Shown here piece after piece: positions 50,516 through 62,554 of a stretch of DNA of 64,000 nucleotides. The first letter of the stretch is position 1; every line of letters starts with the position of its first letter. The stretch comes from Hydractinia symbiolongicarpus. Its lineage: Eukaryota; Cnidaria; Hydrozoa; Anthoathecata; Hydractiniidae. Location of the stretch: NCBI RefSeq assembly GCF_029227915.1, contig NC_079887.1, positions 10,974,001 to 11,038,000 on the forward strand. Direction: 5' to 3'. The notes below the pieces were generated by a model. It was not told the origin of the DNA. It did no database searches and saw only the letters and a list, made by a program, of their open reading frames with translations. Both the position numbers and the translations under genes were made by a program.

Positions 50516-51278
50516 CATTTTAGGCAATTGCGAATCAATGTTTTAACAGGAAAGGGGTTGTGGGAACCCGTGGAAAATCCACGGGTTCGCCCGTCCTTTT
50601 TATATCACATTGCCTGCTTCTCGCTATTGCGCAGCTAAGCTACCATTTTGCGTGACACAGACAGACAGACGTATACGGGCATTATAATATAGATGCGTGG
50701 GTGGTAAACATTGAAGCAATTAGGACACACCTGGAAGACTGCCAGTATTTAATGATATGAATCATATAACGCACAAACGTCAATATAGAAATTTTCTATA
50801 TTATATTCCAAGTTATAATTTCAGCGAAATGTTCGACCATATTTCCACTGTACATACTTCTGATGTTTGTAGCTCTGAAAGAAAAATATTTCAATGGATG
50901 TGCTATTTTATAATCGTGAAACCTTCCTTAAATCCGGCACTTGCAGCACAAAATCCTTTGTCCATCTTAAAGAGGTGCCCAGTTTGGAGAAATTTTGTTT
51001 AGAGAGATCAGAATGGATTAGAGATATTTTCTAATTATTGCTGACAACGTCAGGACAAAGTCATTGACTGGACAAAAAATTTAACTAATATTCAAAACGG
51101 GCATACTCTTCTGTAAGAATGTTAGTGAATAGAATCAGTCAAAAAGTGTCGGCCTTGAGTTGTGTTCGATACAAAGAAGTTGAGTTGTAAGAGACTAGAT
51201 TAGTTTCCAGAGCTACTTTTACGCTTTTCGCGCTAGCCAACCTAGCGTTAATCGACACATAACAGAAAGCGTAACAGA

Positions 51279-51297
51279 AGCCCCTGGGAACGAGATT
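51279..51297. repeat. Orphan right terminus of the RecQ-element family
   Basis: CCCCTGGGAACGAGATTG resembles the right end of the 34183-42761 element (CCTGGGGACGAGGTTG). Solo relic. Confidence 0.45.
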
Positions 51298-51821
51298 GTC
51301 TTGCTTTTGTTGCTCTGACATTAGTAAAGTCATTTTTAAATAAAGAGCTGAGCAGAATTCAAGCTATGTTGTCATATCTTGGAAGGTATTATTTTTTTTT
51401 CTATGAATTAATTTTAAATGGGTTTAGCAAAAACATATTTGTAAAAGATGCATCTAGGTGGACAGAGAAATAACATCGCCCTCTCTACTTACCTCGTCAT
51501 ACTATGCAACAATAAAACTTGTTTGCGTGAAATACTTCGTAGAATTGAAGTAGCAACACAAGCCAAAACATGTTTTTCATTACGTGAAATAACATGTAAA
51601 TTGTAGATGTCCAAGATATGCGTTGATCAGTTGATTGTTTAAGTGATTATCTATCGCAGCGTTTTAGTTTACTCTGCCAACCTGCTACCAATAACAAAAA
51701 CATAGACTCGAATACACATTTTCTGCTCAGGTTTAGCTATACGAGTACGTAACGTACAAATTTGAAAGTAGGACAAATAAAAATAATGTCGTTTTTATAA
51801 TAAGTGTTAAATATTCAATCA

Positions 51822-51890
51822 ACCTCGATCCCAGAGCTTTTTTTCACTTTTTGATATCAGGACGGCGAGAAAGATAAAGAAAAAAATTGA
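51822..51890. repeat. Orphan left terminus of the RecQ-element family
   Basis: CAACCTCGATCCCAGAGC, then TTTTTTTCACTTTTTGATAT CAGGACGGCGAGAAAG, matches the left terminal repeat at 34183-34250 in order and spacing. Confidence 0.6.
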
Positions 51891-52895
51891 ATTCTGGTGA
51901 ATAAATATGTTAGGTTTTCCATTTGATGCGATGAAGCTAGGCTGAAACAATCAATCTTACAAACTCAACGATCTCGTCCGGCAGTTTGTCTCGTTTGCCT
52001 AAAATACGGCCAGTAATCGAGCAAAGATCGCATATTTTTCGGTGTTGAAGACCTGCCAGAGCTAAAGCTATCACGTCTCGTTGTCCCGTTAGAAATAGGG
52101 ACAAAAAGCACAGGATTTGAGGTTGATATTAAGTTGGCCTAAGAAACATTTTGCTTTCGGTTTTGTTCCCCTTTAATATAAGTTTTTTTCGTCCAAATTA
52201 CATTACAAAGAAGTACACAATTATCACAACATATAACCCTTACTTGCTCACACAAACTCTGCATTATTTGCTCTCAATCATTGTGTCTTATCACCATAAA
52301 GATATTTCAATCCTGGCTTCAAATACTTCAAAGATTGGAATATAGGAAATTCTCAGATGACTTGGCACGAGCCCATAAATTTTGAGTATAACCTTGTATA
52401 AAAGTTTTGATGTGTTTATGATAACAAAGTAACAAAACGCAGAAAAATGCTGCTTCCCGCGTTTCATGTACTGCAAAATTGCCAAAACGTGTTTTTACCG
52501 AGCTTTTGAAAATTAGTCTAGGCTCATTATGCGCACTGATATATGACCCCAGGACCTGTTGTCGCTTTTTGCTTATGGCGAAACGACGTATCAATAAGCG
52601 CAGCGCCGATGAGAGATAAAATCCCTGGAAATTAGGCTGCTGCCCGCAGGAAGTGTGATAAATAAACGCCATTGGTTTTACTCTTATCATATTAGATTTC
52701 AAAATAACCACGCTAGTTATGACGTTATTTGTAAATATACTATCATGGATATATTACATATCTATATTATAATACCCGTATACGTCTGTCTGTCACGCAA
52801 AATGGTAGCTTAGCTGCGCGAGTAGCGAGACGCACACAATGCGGTATAAAAAGGACGGGCGAAACCGTGGATTTTTCCACGGGCTAACAACTAGT

Positions 52896-53663
52896 GTATA
52901 TATGTTTACCAAAAACAAAAATTACGGGAACAAAAACCCAGACGCGCTTTTATTACAATTTCCGCAGGCAGTCAATGTAGTCCATGTAGTGCGTAACAAT
53001 TTTATGGAAGTATGGGAAAAGCCTATAGTCCTTTAACCGCGGGAAATGTCATTTCTCTGGGTCTTCCAACCTTTTTAACATAAACCTAAACACATCAACA
53101 GATATAGCTGCAATGACAATGTCATTATTATAACTTCGCTATGTCAAACAGCCATCGTGTGGGGGATAAAGATAACTAACGTTTTTAAAAGAGGACTGTA
53201 TTTTATGAACCAAAAGTGAAGACTAAATATTTACACGGCTTTTACATGTGGGGTCAGAGGTCAGTACAATCCTCGGAACACATGTGTTTGAAAACTTTAC
53301 CGAACACATCGGCTCCTAATAGGACAACAAAAATTAGGCGCATTTAGCGTGTTTTGAAAATAACTATATTTTGCGGCTGTATTTAAAAAAAAACTGTAAT
53401 CATTTTAAACCGCTTTTGTAGATTACTACGTTTGTACGCAGATTCACACTAATATTTTTATTTGCAGATTTTATGGTTTTTAACATTTTATACAAACTTA
53501 AGTTTTAGTTAAACATATTGTACCCAGCAAAGGTATTTGCGAAATGAAAAATTAAAATAAAATAAATGAAAAACTTCATAATAACATCGAAGTAAAATTG
53601 CAACTTTAGTTTCATATTAACATTGAAGTAAAATTGCAAGCCTGAGGACTCAATGTGTTATTT
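52896..53663. other. Spacer downstream of GPCR
   Basis: No gene recognised. At 53560-53640 there is a short near-duplication (TCGAAGTAAAATTGCAA / TTGAAGTAAAATTGCAA). Confidence 0.5.
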
Positions 53664-54695
53664 TCATTGAATTATATCGTCTAGTGTTTTATCCAAATGA
53701 TCTTTCAATGGTTTCACAATTAGCTTCATTTCTTGATGGACTGATTTATTAAAAATCATGAACAATAGCGGATCCGTAATAGAATTGGTCAAAGCAATAG
53801 CTGCAGTAACCTCAGTAACAGTAGCCACATTGTTCGGAGTGTATAGATTTGCAATTGTTAAAACATCATGAATCAAATACGGCAACCACAAGACTACAAA
53901 GGAGAAAACGGTAACGAAACATAAAATTGACGCCCGTAACGCATTCTTTTTTACCGTCCTGTTATTCTGAAAATTATTCCTATTCTTTACGTGTTGCTTA
54001 GCAATTTTATAAACAACAGTATTAAATACAGTCAGTGTGACCATCGACACAGTTATTGTTGTCACTCTTATTTTTGCGAGATCATCCTGTTTGACACGGA
54101 TCACGTTTTCAATTATTCCAAACAAGATTGAAAAAAGCCATGCGCAAATGATAATCATATAAACAGATCTAGTTTTCACTTGCATCTTCTGTAAAGGGTA
54201 TTTTATAGCAATAAAACGATCACATGTCAAGAGCTGCAATGCAATGAAAACTTGAAGAAGCAATGCGTTGTTAATAAAAGTTAGCTGCACATTGTTTGAA
54301 ACCTGTGATATGCAATTCACAACACCAATGCAGAAATGACTGATCTGCAGGTTGAGAAAGAATTTGTTCGAATGTTTTTTTCGCAAGCCTTTTCTTGATG
54401 AAATTAACACAATAGGGAGTAGATTACACACAATTATTCCGAAGGATATATAAAGGAACTCGTTATGCGCATGAAATCCAGAGATGCCTTCGCCCAAATC
54501 GAATGGTGATCCGAGATTTAACGGATTAACAGACTGTTCTTCTGTTGGGTTGGTTGTTGGATGTGTCGGTTTAATGAATGAACAGGGTGGCTTTGTTGTT
54601 GAGTTGTCCCACTGCACGTCTGGACGTGTAGGTAAAATGAATGTAAAGGGTGGCTTGGAACTATCTGACATATTGCCGCTAGGAATTCCCAACAT
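53664..54695 (-). CDS. Class A (rhodopsin-like) G-protein-coupled receptor, intronless
   Basis: 343 residues, seven hydrophobic segments expected in the plasma membrane. Residues 1-75 are an extracellular N terminus rich in Pro/Thr/Ser with possible N-glycosylation sites (NMS, NST). TM1 FLYISFGIIVCNLLPIVLI; TM2 NKFFLNLQISHFCIGVV with the NLQ-type motif; TM3 ends LLTCDRFIAIKYPL (DRF for DRY, followed by the usual IxYPL); TM4 has the conserved Trp (IICAWLFSILFG); TM6 FSFVVLWLPYLIHD (WLPY for CWxP); TM7 NSITDPLLFMIF (DPLLF for NPxxY). The chemistry of the ligand is unknown. Cnidarians have large lineage-specific, often intronless receptor families, and this fits. Start is the first Met of the frame; a second Met at residue 9 is also possible. 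Confidence 0.88.
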   Translation of the reverse strand: MLGIPSGNMSDSSKPPFTFILPTRPDVQWDNSTTKPPCSFIKPTHPTTNPTEEQSVNPLNLGSPFDLGEGISGFHAHNEFLYISFGIIVCNLLPIVLISSRKGLRKKHSNKFFLNLQISHFCIGVVNCISQVSNNVQLTFINNALLLQVFIALQLLTCDRFIAIKYPLQKMQVKTRSVYMIIICAWLFSILFGIIENVIRVKQDDLAKIRVTTITVSMVTLTVFNTVVYKIAKQHVKNRNNFQNNRTVKKNALRASILCFVTVFSFVVLWLPYLIHDVLTIANLYTPNNVATVTEVTAAIALTNSITDPLLFMIFNKSVHQEMKLIVKPLKDHLDKTLDDIIQ

Positions 54696-57478
54696 AATTC
54701 TTTTAATTCAAAATTCAAACGCAAGAAACTTTCAAGCTGCAACAACACCAAAGTTCTCGCCGGATGTTAAGTGCAAACGAAGCGTTTTGTTAGTCACCAA
54801 CGTTTTTTATAAAAATAAAAGTATTTATTCAACGTTTATTATTGAAGGGGGAAATAAGTATTTCTTGTTTATCATCTCATTTTAACAGACAAAAAGAAAT
54901 GTACATTCTATTGCGTTTTAATTTAAAAAGTAAAATACGCGGGGGATGTCTTTAGTAATTTTTAGTAGTAAGGATTACTCCTAGTGTTATGTGAAGTTTT
55001 TCTTCTTATTTTATTGCGTTCTAATTTGTAAAGTACAAGAGAAAACTTGTTTTTTTTTATGATCCTCAATAAGATTATGTTTTACTTTTACTTTATAAAA
55101 TAGGAAAGAGCTATAAAAAGTTTTGTTAGGGTTCCTTATAAGTCCTGCGTAATTACGTCTTTTATTTGTCGATCTTAACTCGGCTGAGCACAGGTTATAA
55201 CACAGACTCTAGAAGTCGACACAGTTTAAAAAAGCACGCCTTTGATTGCGAAGATGGTTTTGGAACTTCAGTGTTTCAAAAAATACATGCATTTTGTTTA
55301 TAAGCTACAAAATATAATTCAACAAATGGAAAAACTTGCAACAACATCAATACAGTAACTTAAGTCACAATTCCAAATCCAGAATTTTGTGTTGACTGTA
55401 ACAAGAAGGATGTTAACAAAAGTACGCGAAATTCAGAAAAATCTAATCAGTGATCCAAACAAAAAAACAAGTGTATATTAACAGTTCCGAAGTTGCTATA
55501 AGAAAAGTCACAGTTTCAAAAGCAAATGAAATGAATGAATCGATGAAAATGAAATTAGAAATTTAATATCGATAATAACAATTACCAAAAATATCACTTG
55601 TAACTGAGAGCCTGGAAGGGAAATTTCTGAATTCTGGTATAATATTTTGAATCAAAATTTGAGATATTTTATTGGAATTACAGAACTAATGTTAACGAGT
55701 TAATTTTGATAGGCTTCAAAAAAAAAGGCATTACATTATACCGTATTGAATATTATCATTATGTAGTCTCAGTTGAATGTCGAAAGGTCTGACTATGATA
55801 TCTTTTATGCTGATTTCAGCATTTTTCGAATAATCAAATCAAGAAATAATGTGGTTTATGTTTTGTTGCGAATATTCCATGTTGAAAAGCAGCAAAAAAA
55901 TTTAACATCGATATTAATATAAAATAACCGTTAGTTTTGTGGAAGAACCCACGGATGCCCAGGTCTTCAAATTCCGCCAGTCGAACCTATTTCCTGCATC
56001 GCATTTATTTTGTGCATTATTGCCGCCTGTGAGCATGAAGTTATTAATGAAGAATTAAATTGCTTACACGGGTATTCTTTCTATGATAGGTGCGCTTAGA
56101 ATGTGGTTTTCGATTTATTGACTCCTGCGGAGGGATCACGGACGAACAGGCAATATACGGTTACAAATATAGAGGCGACGGGTTGGGCCACACGTATATG
56201 TGTGATTCGGCGTTGAGCTTCAGGTTAAACGCTTAATAAAAATCGTTAATTGTGACACACATCCAGGTACATTTAGCTGCAGGTATATAGTTTGTCCTAA
56301 ATTGAGTGAAGCACGAACAGTTTTATAGTGCTTCGACAGTAATAGAGATTTTTAAAAACACTTTCACGCAAATAAAAAATACCGTTTTTCAACCTGTGGT
56401 TACCCTGTCAGAGCAAAAAAAGTCAGCCAACTTTTATTTTATTTGGTGGAATATGTCTAAACAATTCTGACCCCGTGCTTAGTACGGGTAAACAATGTGA
56501 GATATCTGTTAAGGAGTAATAAGGTTGTATAAAAAACTTTTTCGTAATTAAGATTTAAATAGAAACACAGGAAACAGCCCGTCATTACACCGTCTGCCTA
56601 AAACAATCAGTCAGCAATTTTATTCTGAAGTTTGCAAAATTCATTGCAAGCTTATAAAAAAAAACACCTTCGAAAGCCGGTGTCATAATGCAGTAAAATG
56701 CGTGGCTAGCTAGCTACCTAACAAAGCATTTAGCATACCACTTTCACTGTTTAGCCAGAGGTAGCTAGCTAACTAACATCAGTCACAACCCAGGTGCAGT
56801 GGAGTAAAAATTGGGTTGATGAAAATAACAAAAAAACAAAAAATAAAGAGGAAAAAAGCTCTCATATTTAACTGAACAACACCCTTAAATGAATAGGAAT
56901 AAACAAGGCTAACCAACTATAGCTGGCTTTGGTATGCTCCCTGAAAATCTACGTTTGTGTGGCTAATGATTTGTACATGGCTAAAAAATGTGACAATATA
57001 TTTACCTTAAATGCCTTAACATGTAAAAACATATACGAAACTATTATTACAATTATTATTACAATAAAAATCTTTGAGAACACAAAAAAAGTCAAACAGA
57101 GACCTACAGACCTAACACTGAACACCGTTACTTCCAAAATTAAAATGTCCTTTGTAGCTCTGCTTTACACGTTCCTTTATCGGCATGTCGTAGCCACAAA
57201 AGTCTCGAATTAGTTTTTTTTTAAAAATCGAGCGTCATATCCCTGTTATATTCAACGGATTAACAACTAGCAGACTTTATATTTTGTTTACTAAATCTTA
57301 CCAACGACTTTTCCACAGAAGTGTAAACAATGAGCAATTTTTTTTTGATAGCATATTCCATTTAGACAATAGTAGGACTGCAGAACACAACACAGATGTA
57401 CCTTCTCTGATGTGGATACTATTCACAAAAAGCAAGTGCATTGTTTTGTTGTAATTTTGTATACGTCTGCTTTTGACT
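54696..57478. other. Long spacer, no gene recognised
   Basis: Mostly AT-rich. A somewhat GC-richer patch at 56085-56240 has short open frames on the plus strand without recognisable similarity. GCTAGCTA microsatellite-like words occur at 56703-56722 and 56762-56780. I call no gene. Confidence 0.5.
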
Positions 57479-59374
57479 TCATTTGTTGTGTTTATTTACA
57501 CGAGTCAAACTCTTGTGTACAGTCTTCGTGTCTTTATGAGTTTCACCTAACTGCTTTCTTCGTTCTTCAAATACTTTCGAATACATAGTCATTGCGTTCT
57601 TGTAATTTCCCAACTTTTCAAAAGTTAGACCAACTCTGTATAATGCTTTCAGAGTTTCGAGATGATTTTCACCTGAACGTTTGATTCGTTCCTCGTAAAC
57701 TATTTTAAATTCTTGTAAAGATCTTGCGTAATCTTTTTGATAGTACAGGCACGAAGCGATGCCATAATGAGTGAACAAAGTTTGCTCGTGTGTTGAACCT
57801 AAAACTATTTTTCTATTTTTATAAACTGTTTCATATAAACATAATGCTTTCTCGTATTCGCCAAGTTTTTCTAAGCAACTTGCAACCTTGTGTAACGCTT
57901 TCAATGTATCTACATTTTCTTCACCTAAATTATGTCTTCGATACTCGTGTAACTCTTGAAAAATCTTCAAGGCTTCTGTATATTTTTTTTGCTGATAGAG
58001 ACATGTTCCGATACCATACATAGCATACAAAGTATACTTATGTGTGATTCCTAAAATACTTTTTCTTTGCTCATACACTTCTCGATATGTATCCATTGCA
58101 GCTTCAACATCACCCGATTTTTCTAAACAAGATGCAATTTTATAATGCGTTTGAAGTGATTCAACATGTGTTTCACCTAGAATTTCCTTTCGATCTTTGT
58201 GTATTTCTCTAAAGATAATCAACGCTTTGGAGTATTTCTTCATTTGAAACAAACACAACGCGATGCCGTTTTTAGCCAATAACGTTTGATCATCTGCAGC
58301 GCCTAATAAGGCTTTTCTCTTTTCATACACATCATTATAATTATCACAAGCATCTTTCCATCTTTCAGTTTTTTGTAAAAAGAAAGCTAGTTTATACTGA
58401 GCTTTTAGTGTATCTTCGTGTGTTTTTCCCAGCAATCTTTGTCTGTGTGTGAACACTTCTTGCGCCAGTGATAAGGATTCAAGAGATTTTCCATCCTCAT
58501 ATAAAGATAAACAGTGATTGAATTTACGTTCCAATTCTTCTTTGGTTATGTCGACCTCAATATTCTTTTCGTGGCACATAGCATCTTGATGATTAGCAGA
58601 ATCGCTTGTAATAGATTCTTTATCTGAAAAAAATAGAAGAGTGATTCACCTGGATAATTCTTTGTTACTTTAATAAATTGCCACTAAATTAGGACAGAAA
58701 TTGCAATAAAGGACTGGAAAAGGATACCGATAAGATAATTGTTTTTAAAAATAACATAGAATATATGGCCATAATCATTGCCTTTGTTCACAACTTCTAT
58801 TTTTTTTTGCACATGACCTTTTACCTTTTCTCTCTCTTCTAGTAAACTATAGTCTCACATTGCTTTGAATCAAATCTCACTAGCACTATTAGCCAGCCAA
58901 TAGAATTTAAATAAAAATAAATATATTTATTTATTTACCAGCATTTTGTTCATGTAAATGTGTTTGAATATCTTTATCCAAGTTTTGCATCTTATGATCG
59001 AAAACAGTATCTGTTAGCTCAGGCAAAAATTCATGCCACAGTTTGCCAGCTATAATCAGGCCCATTGCACCAGTTGGGGTAAATTTCTCCAGTTTCAATG
59101 GGATTATGTTCTTTTTGAGATCTTTTGCATACTTAAACTCCATTTCGCAAGATGCTGAAGACTGGTAAGCACTAGACAAACATGTTAAGATAACTTTTGA
59201 CGAGCTGACACCCTCTGCCATTCTGTCGTATATGTCGCTGACCATTTCTTCTTCATCAAACCAAATTTTATAACTCCGTTTTATTAACCAATCAACGATC
59301 TTCTTTACTATGGCTTTCTGGCTATGCTGATACGAGACCATAATATCCCATTGCTTTTCAATTTTCGACGCCAT
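57479..59374 (-). CDS. TIR domain-TPR repeat protein
   Basis: Two exons: 59374-58939 and 58623-57479, joined in phase 1 (donor G/GTAAAT, acceptor TTTTTTTCAG), giving 526 residues. Residues about 8-115 are a TIR domain: WDIMVSYQHSQ (box 1-like), YKIWFDEEEM, SKVILTCLSSAYQSSASCEMEF, where the Glu after the Cys is in the place of the catalytic glutamate of NAD-cleaving TIR domains, and WHEFLPEL near the end. Residues about 175-520 form about eight ~42-residue tetratricopeptide repeats of kinesin-light-chain/NB-ARC-associated type, each with the phrase LG.TH..TL..xYxIAxCLxxxxxYxxAL. TPRs probably form the ligand- or self-binding scaffold and TIR the signalling or NADase output. No NB-ARC/NACHT ATPase lies between. 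A CT/AG acceptor 6 bases before the ATG suggests a 5'UTR intron. Confidence 0.88.
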
Positions 59375-59379
59375 TGATT

Positions 59380-60531
59380 ATCTAAAGCAAAAATTAGACT
59401 ACATGCTTTTTCAAAAGCAACAAAATTCAGGTTAAAGTTTGATACTGCTTAAGTGTCTGTCCTTGTAAAGGCTCAACTGTTATCCACTAGTTGCTTTTTG
59501 ATTATACCTACTTTGATAAATTGTAGTAATAATATTTAGTGAATGTTTAAATGAGAATTTTTGTGTTGAATGTGAACGCCCGATGAAGGTGAAATTGTGA
59601 ACTGGTTCATATTTAATAGGCATTCTTTCAGGCGGATAAATTTGTTGCGTATAAATAAACTCGATGCAGGCGAAATACTTGCGCCTCTAATAAATTTAGG
59701 ACAGAATTTCTGAAAAACTATCAGACAAGGTAGTGTTACTGGAATAATAAAAATATTAGAACTTGATAGGCAGCAAAACAGAGCCATTGAAAAGAGCAAA
59801 TAATAATAATAATTGTAATATTGTCAAAAACGTACTTTTTAGTGAAACTTCACTTTTTCAAATGTTTTGATCAGCCTGCACAACAAAGCCATACGCCCCT
59901 CATGTATGTATCTTTTCTGTTTGTCATCAAGACTTAAAAAGAATTGATTTGATTCTAATTAAGCAATTATCTTTGTTTCCGAAATTATTTTTTTCCAACC
60001 ATGTTATTCGGGAAATACACAGAGGTAAACAATACGAGCTTCTTCTGTACGAAAAAGCTCTTCAATACGTCTCAATTTAGTCACTATTTTTCATTAAAGT
60101 TAGTCTCGTGATTTTAAACGTTGATTTAAGCATCACTTAGTGAAAACCAGGCCAAGCTTTCAATTAAAGTAATGTTGATGCAACCTGATTAGAAAAGTAC
60201 AAATTGATGTTAATTGGTGTTTAATTACTCAAAGGTCAATGTATACAATTGCGAAATTACTAAATGTCAAATCGTTCTTCATTATGATAAAATGATTGCG
60301 AGTTATTTTAAAAATTTCACTCCTTGAAAGGACAAATTCTGAGTAATAATGCACTACTAGGAAGTGTAATTTTTGATGATAGAACACTTAACCTCATAAA
60401 AATATGGAAAAATATATATTTTTTTTCGCATTTAAAATTCTTAATGTCAGCTTGTTATAGCCATTTGCCGAAATGAGTAAAGGCTAAAACATTCTTGGTT
60501 TATTATTGTTAGGAAATATTATGTTTATTTG
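59380..60531. other. Upstream region of TIR-TPR gene
   Basis: Probable promoter and 5'UTR exon of the minus-strand TIR-TPR gene; no other gene recognised. The minus frame at 59536-59799 shows nothing recognisable. Confidence 0.4.
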
Positions 60532-60939
60532 CAACCTCGAACCCAGGGCCTGTAGCGTTTTTTGATATGAGGATGAAACGCGTACGAGGCCCTGGTACAA
60601 CAGACTGAAATTCGCCCAAAATTAAGCATGCAGAGAAACGTAATGTATGCGTGACGTTTTCGATCGAAGATGGTGTTCTAGTGGCGGGAGGGTACTTTAG
60701 CCAGCGCTACCTATAGCTACACTGTAAAATTACAGAGTAAATACAACCCTTAATGGCTTTCTAGTCATTTTGTGGTGTATGATACATATAGTATTGTATA
60801 GTGGAAACAATCCACTAACTATAGGTTTTTGTGATTTTCTGGGATAGCCACTTTAAATGTTTATTATTATTCTTATTTTAAATATTATAGAATAGAATTT
60901 CTAAATTTTACATCTACGTCAAAAATAACAGATGATGCG

Positions 60940-62554
60940 ATGGAACCCTTCGCAATTTTGGAGAAAATTCAAAGATCTCTGGAGTGTCGAAATTTTCCTG
61001 ACCTTAACTTTAAACCCAAACAAGTCAAGTGCTTGGAGTCCATAGTAAGAGGACAGGATGTCATTGGGGTGTTTCCAACAGGATATGGGAAATCTTTAAT
61101 TTTTCAACTGTTACCAGATGTCATAAGAAACAAAGACGAAAAATCTTCAATTGTCATTGTAATCACTTGTTTAAACGCAATTATGGAAGATCAAGTGAAT
61201 TTTCTGAAAAAAGTAGGAATGACTTGCTACATCCTACGTGACTTAAATTTTGAGGAGAATGCTGTACAGACGTTGTTTGAGGATATCTGTCTGAGTGATA
61301 AAACAGAAGATGTCTTACCATCATTTGTATTGGATGGTCATTGTGACTTCCTATTTTGCCATCCAGAGGCTATATTGAGTGAGAGAGGAAGAACTTTGAT
61401 GAAAACGAAAATTTATCAAAAAAATGTCAAAGCTTGTGTCATTGATGAGGCTCACTGCTTGGACACCTGGTAAGTACTACTTTATTTATATAGGTATATA
61501 TATAGCTACAACTTTAAAAAAGTTAAATATTATATATATATGTATATATATATATAGTATTATATATATATATAATACAAAATTATTATATATAACTAAC
61601 AAAATGTTAATCCTAAAATATATATATATTTCTTTATCTTTAAGGGGAAAAGAATTTCGCAAAGAATTTGAAAACGCAATGCGAGCTTTTTTTAGAGAGG
61701 TACCTTTTATCGCACTTACAGCTACCGCAACAGAAAAAACACTGGCTAAAATAAAACATATACTTGGAATGAAAACCCCAACAATAATATCTGTTAATCC
61801 AAACAGAAAAAATGTATACATGTGCAAAGAAAAGAGAAAAGTTGGTGAAGAAGGTATTGAAAATATCATCTTGCCACTTGCAAAGGAGCTAAAATCACTA
61901 AAGAAAAGTTTTCCTCAAACTATTATATATTGTGGATTGAGGTTTTGTGGGTATATATACAAGTTAATAAAAAATGTATTAAAGGAACACATGTATGTTG
62001 AAAACATAACAAACCCTAGCAATTGTTTAATTGTGCAATTTCACGCACCACAAACAAAGTGAATGAAAAACGAAATTCTCCTTGAAGTTGCAAAAGAAGT
62101 TTCAAACATTTGCGTTATAATAGCAACTTCTGCGCTTGGTATGGGTGTTCATGCACCCTATATCGAACAAATTTTCCATATAAGTCCACCAAGTACCATC
62201 AAAGACTATATGCAGCAATTTGGACGGGCTGGTCGAAGAGGGCAAGAAGCATTGGCAAGATTGTACTATACCGGGCATGATATCAGCAGTAGGCGTTTAA
62301 AACAAAATAAAGTTGATGAACATATGGTGAATTTTTGTACTACGACACAATGCCTTCGTAAAGTATTGATGATTCACTTTGGATATCATTATCAACCCCA
62401 GGATCAATGCTGTAGCAATTGTGATTCTTCACTCTTGAAAGAACCTAAAAAAGAGGAACGTATTAAATATAGAGAAGTATCAGATGAGAGTTTAAAGAAA
62501 AAATTAAAAATGGCTGAGATACCTTCAACTCATTCCAAATTGCCTCAATATTAA
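60940..62554 (+). pseudogene. RecQ-family DNA helicase, transposon copy 2 (nearly intact, one internal stop)
   Basis: 3'-5' SF2 helicase. Exon 1 60940-61469, intron with TA repeats, exon 2 from 61645 (W codon split TG/G). Q-motif side NFKPKQVKCLESI; motif I GVFPTGYGKSLIFQ; motif Ia-type VIVITCLNAIMEDQV; motif II DEAHC; motif III FIALTATAT; then VNPNRKNVY; IIYCGLRFCGY; motif V TSALGMGVHAP; motif VI QQFGRAGRRGQEA with the arginine finger; then a Cys-containing RecQ-C-like zinc region (CLRKVLMIHFG...DQCCSNC). One in-frame TGA at 62060-62062, between HAPQTK and MKNEIL, is the only defect seen; copy 1 reads through at that place (TTQMKEDIL). The last about 14 codons run into sequence antisense to the ZAD-like gene, so the natural C terminus is probably cut at about 62510. 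Confidence 0.85.

Larger units (their letters stand above)
50555..52895. mobile_element. Inverted repeat pair, possible ~2.3-kb element or two opposed MITEs
   Basis: Left block 50555-50700 starts with the hairpin ACCCGTGGAAAATCCACGGG, then TTCGCCCGTCC, a GCGCAGCTAAGCTACCATTT block, GCGTGACA and GACGTATACGGGCATTATAA TATAG. The right block 52755-52895 is its reverse complement. A weaker relative is at 6110-6175. Either the ends of one element or two SINE/MITE copies inserted in opposite directions; nothing in between resembles a transposase. Confidence 0.6.

Noticed and set aside
56085-56240. Possible exon in a GC-richer patch
   Set aside because: Short open frames in more than one reading frame, no splice-linked partner and no similarity I can name.
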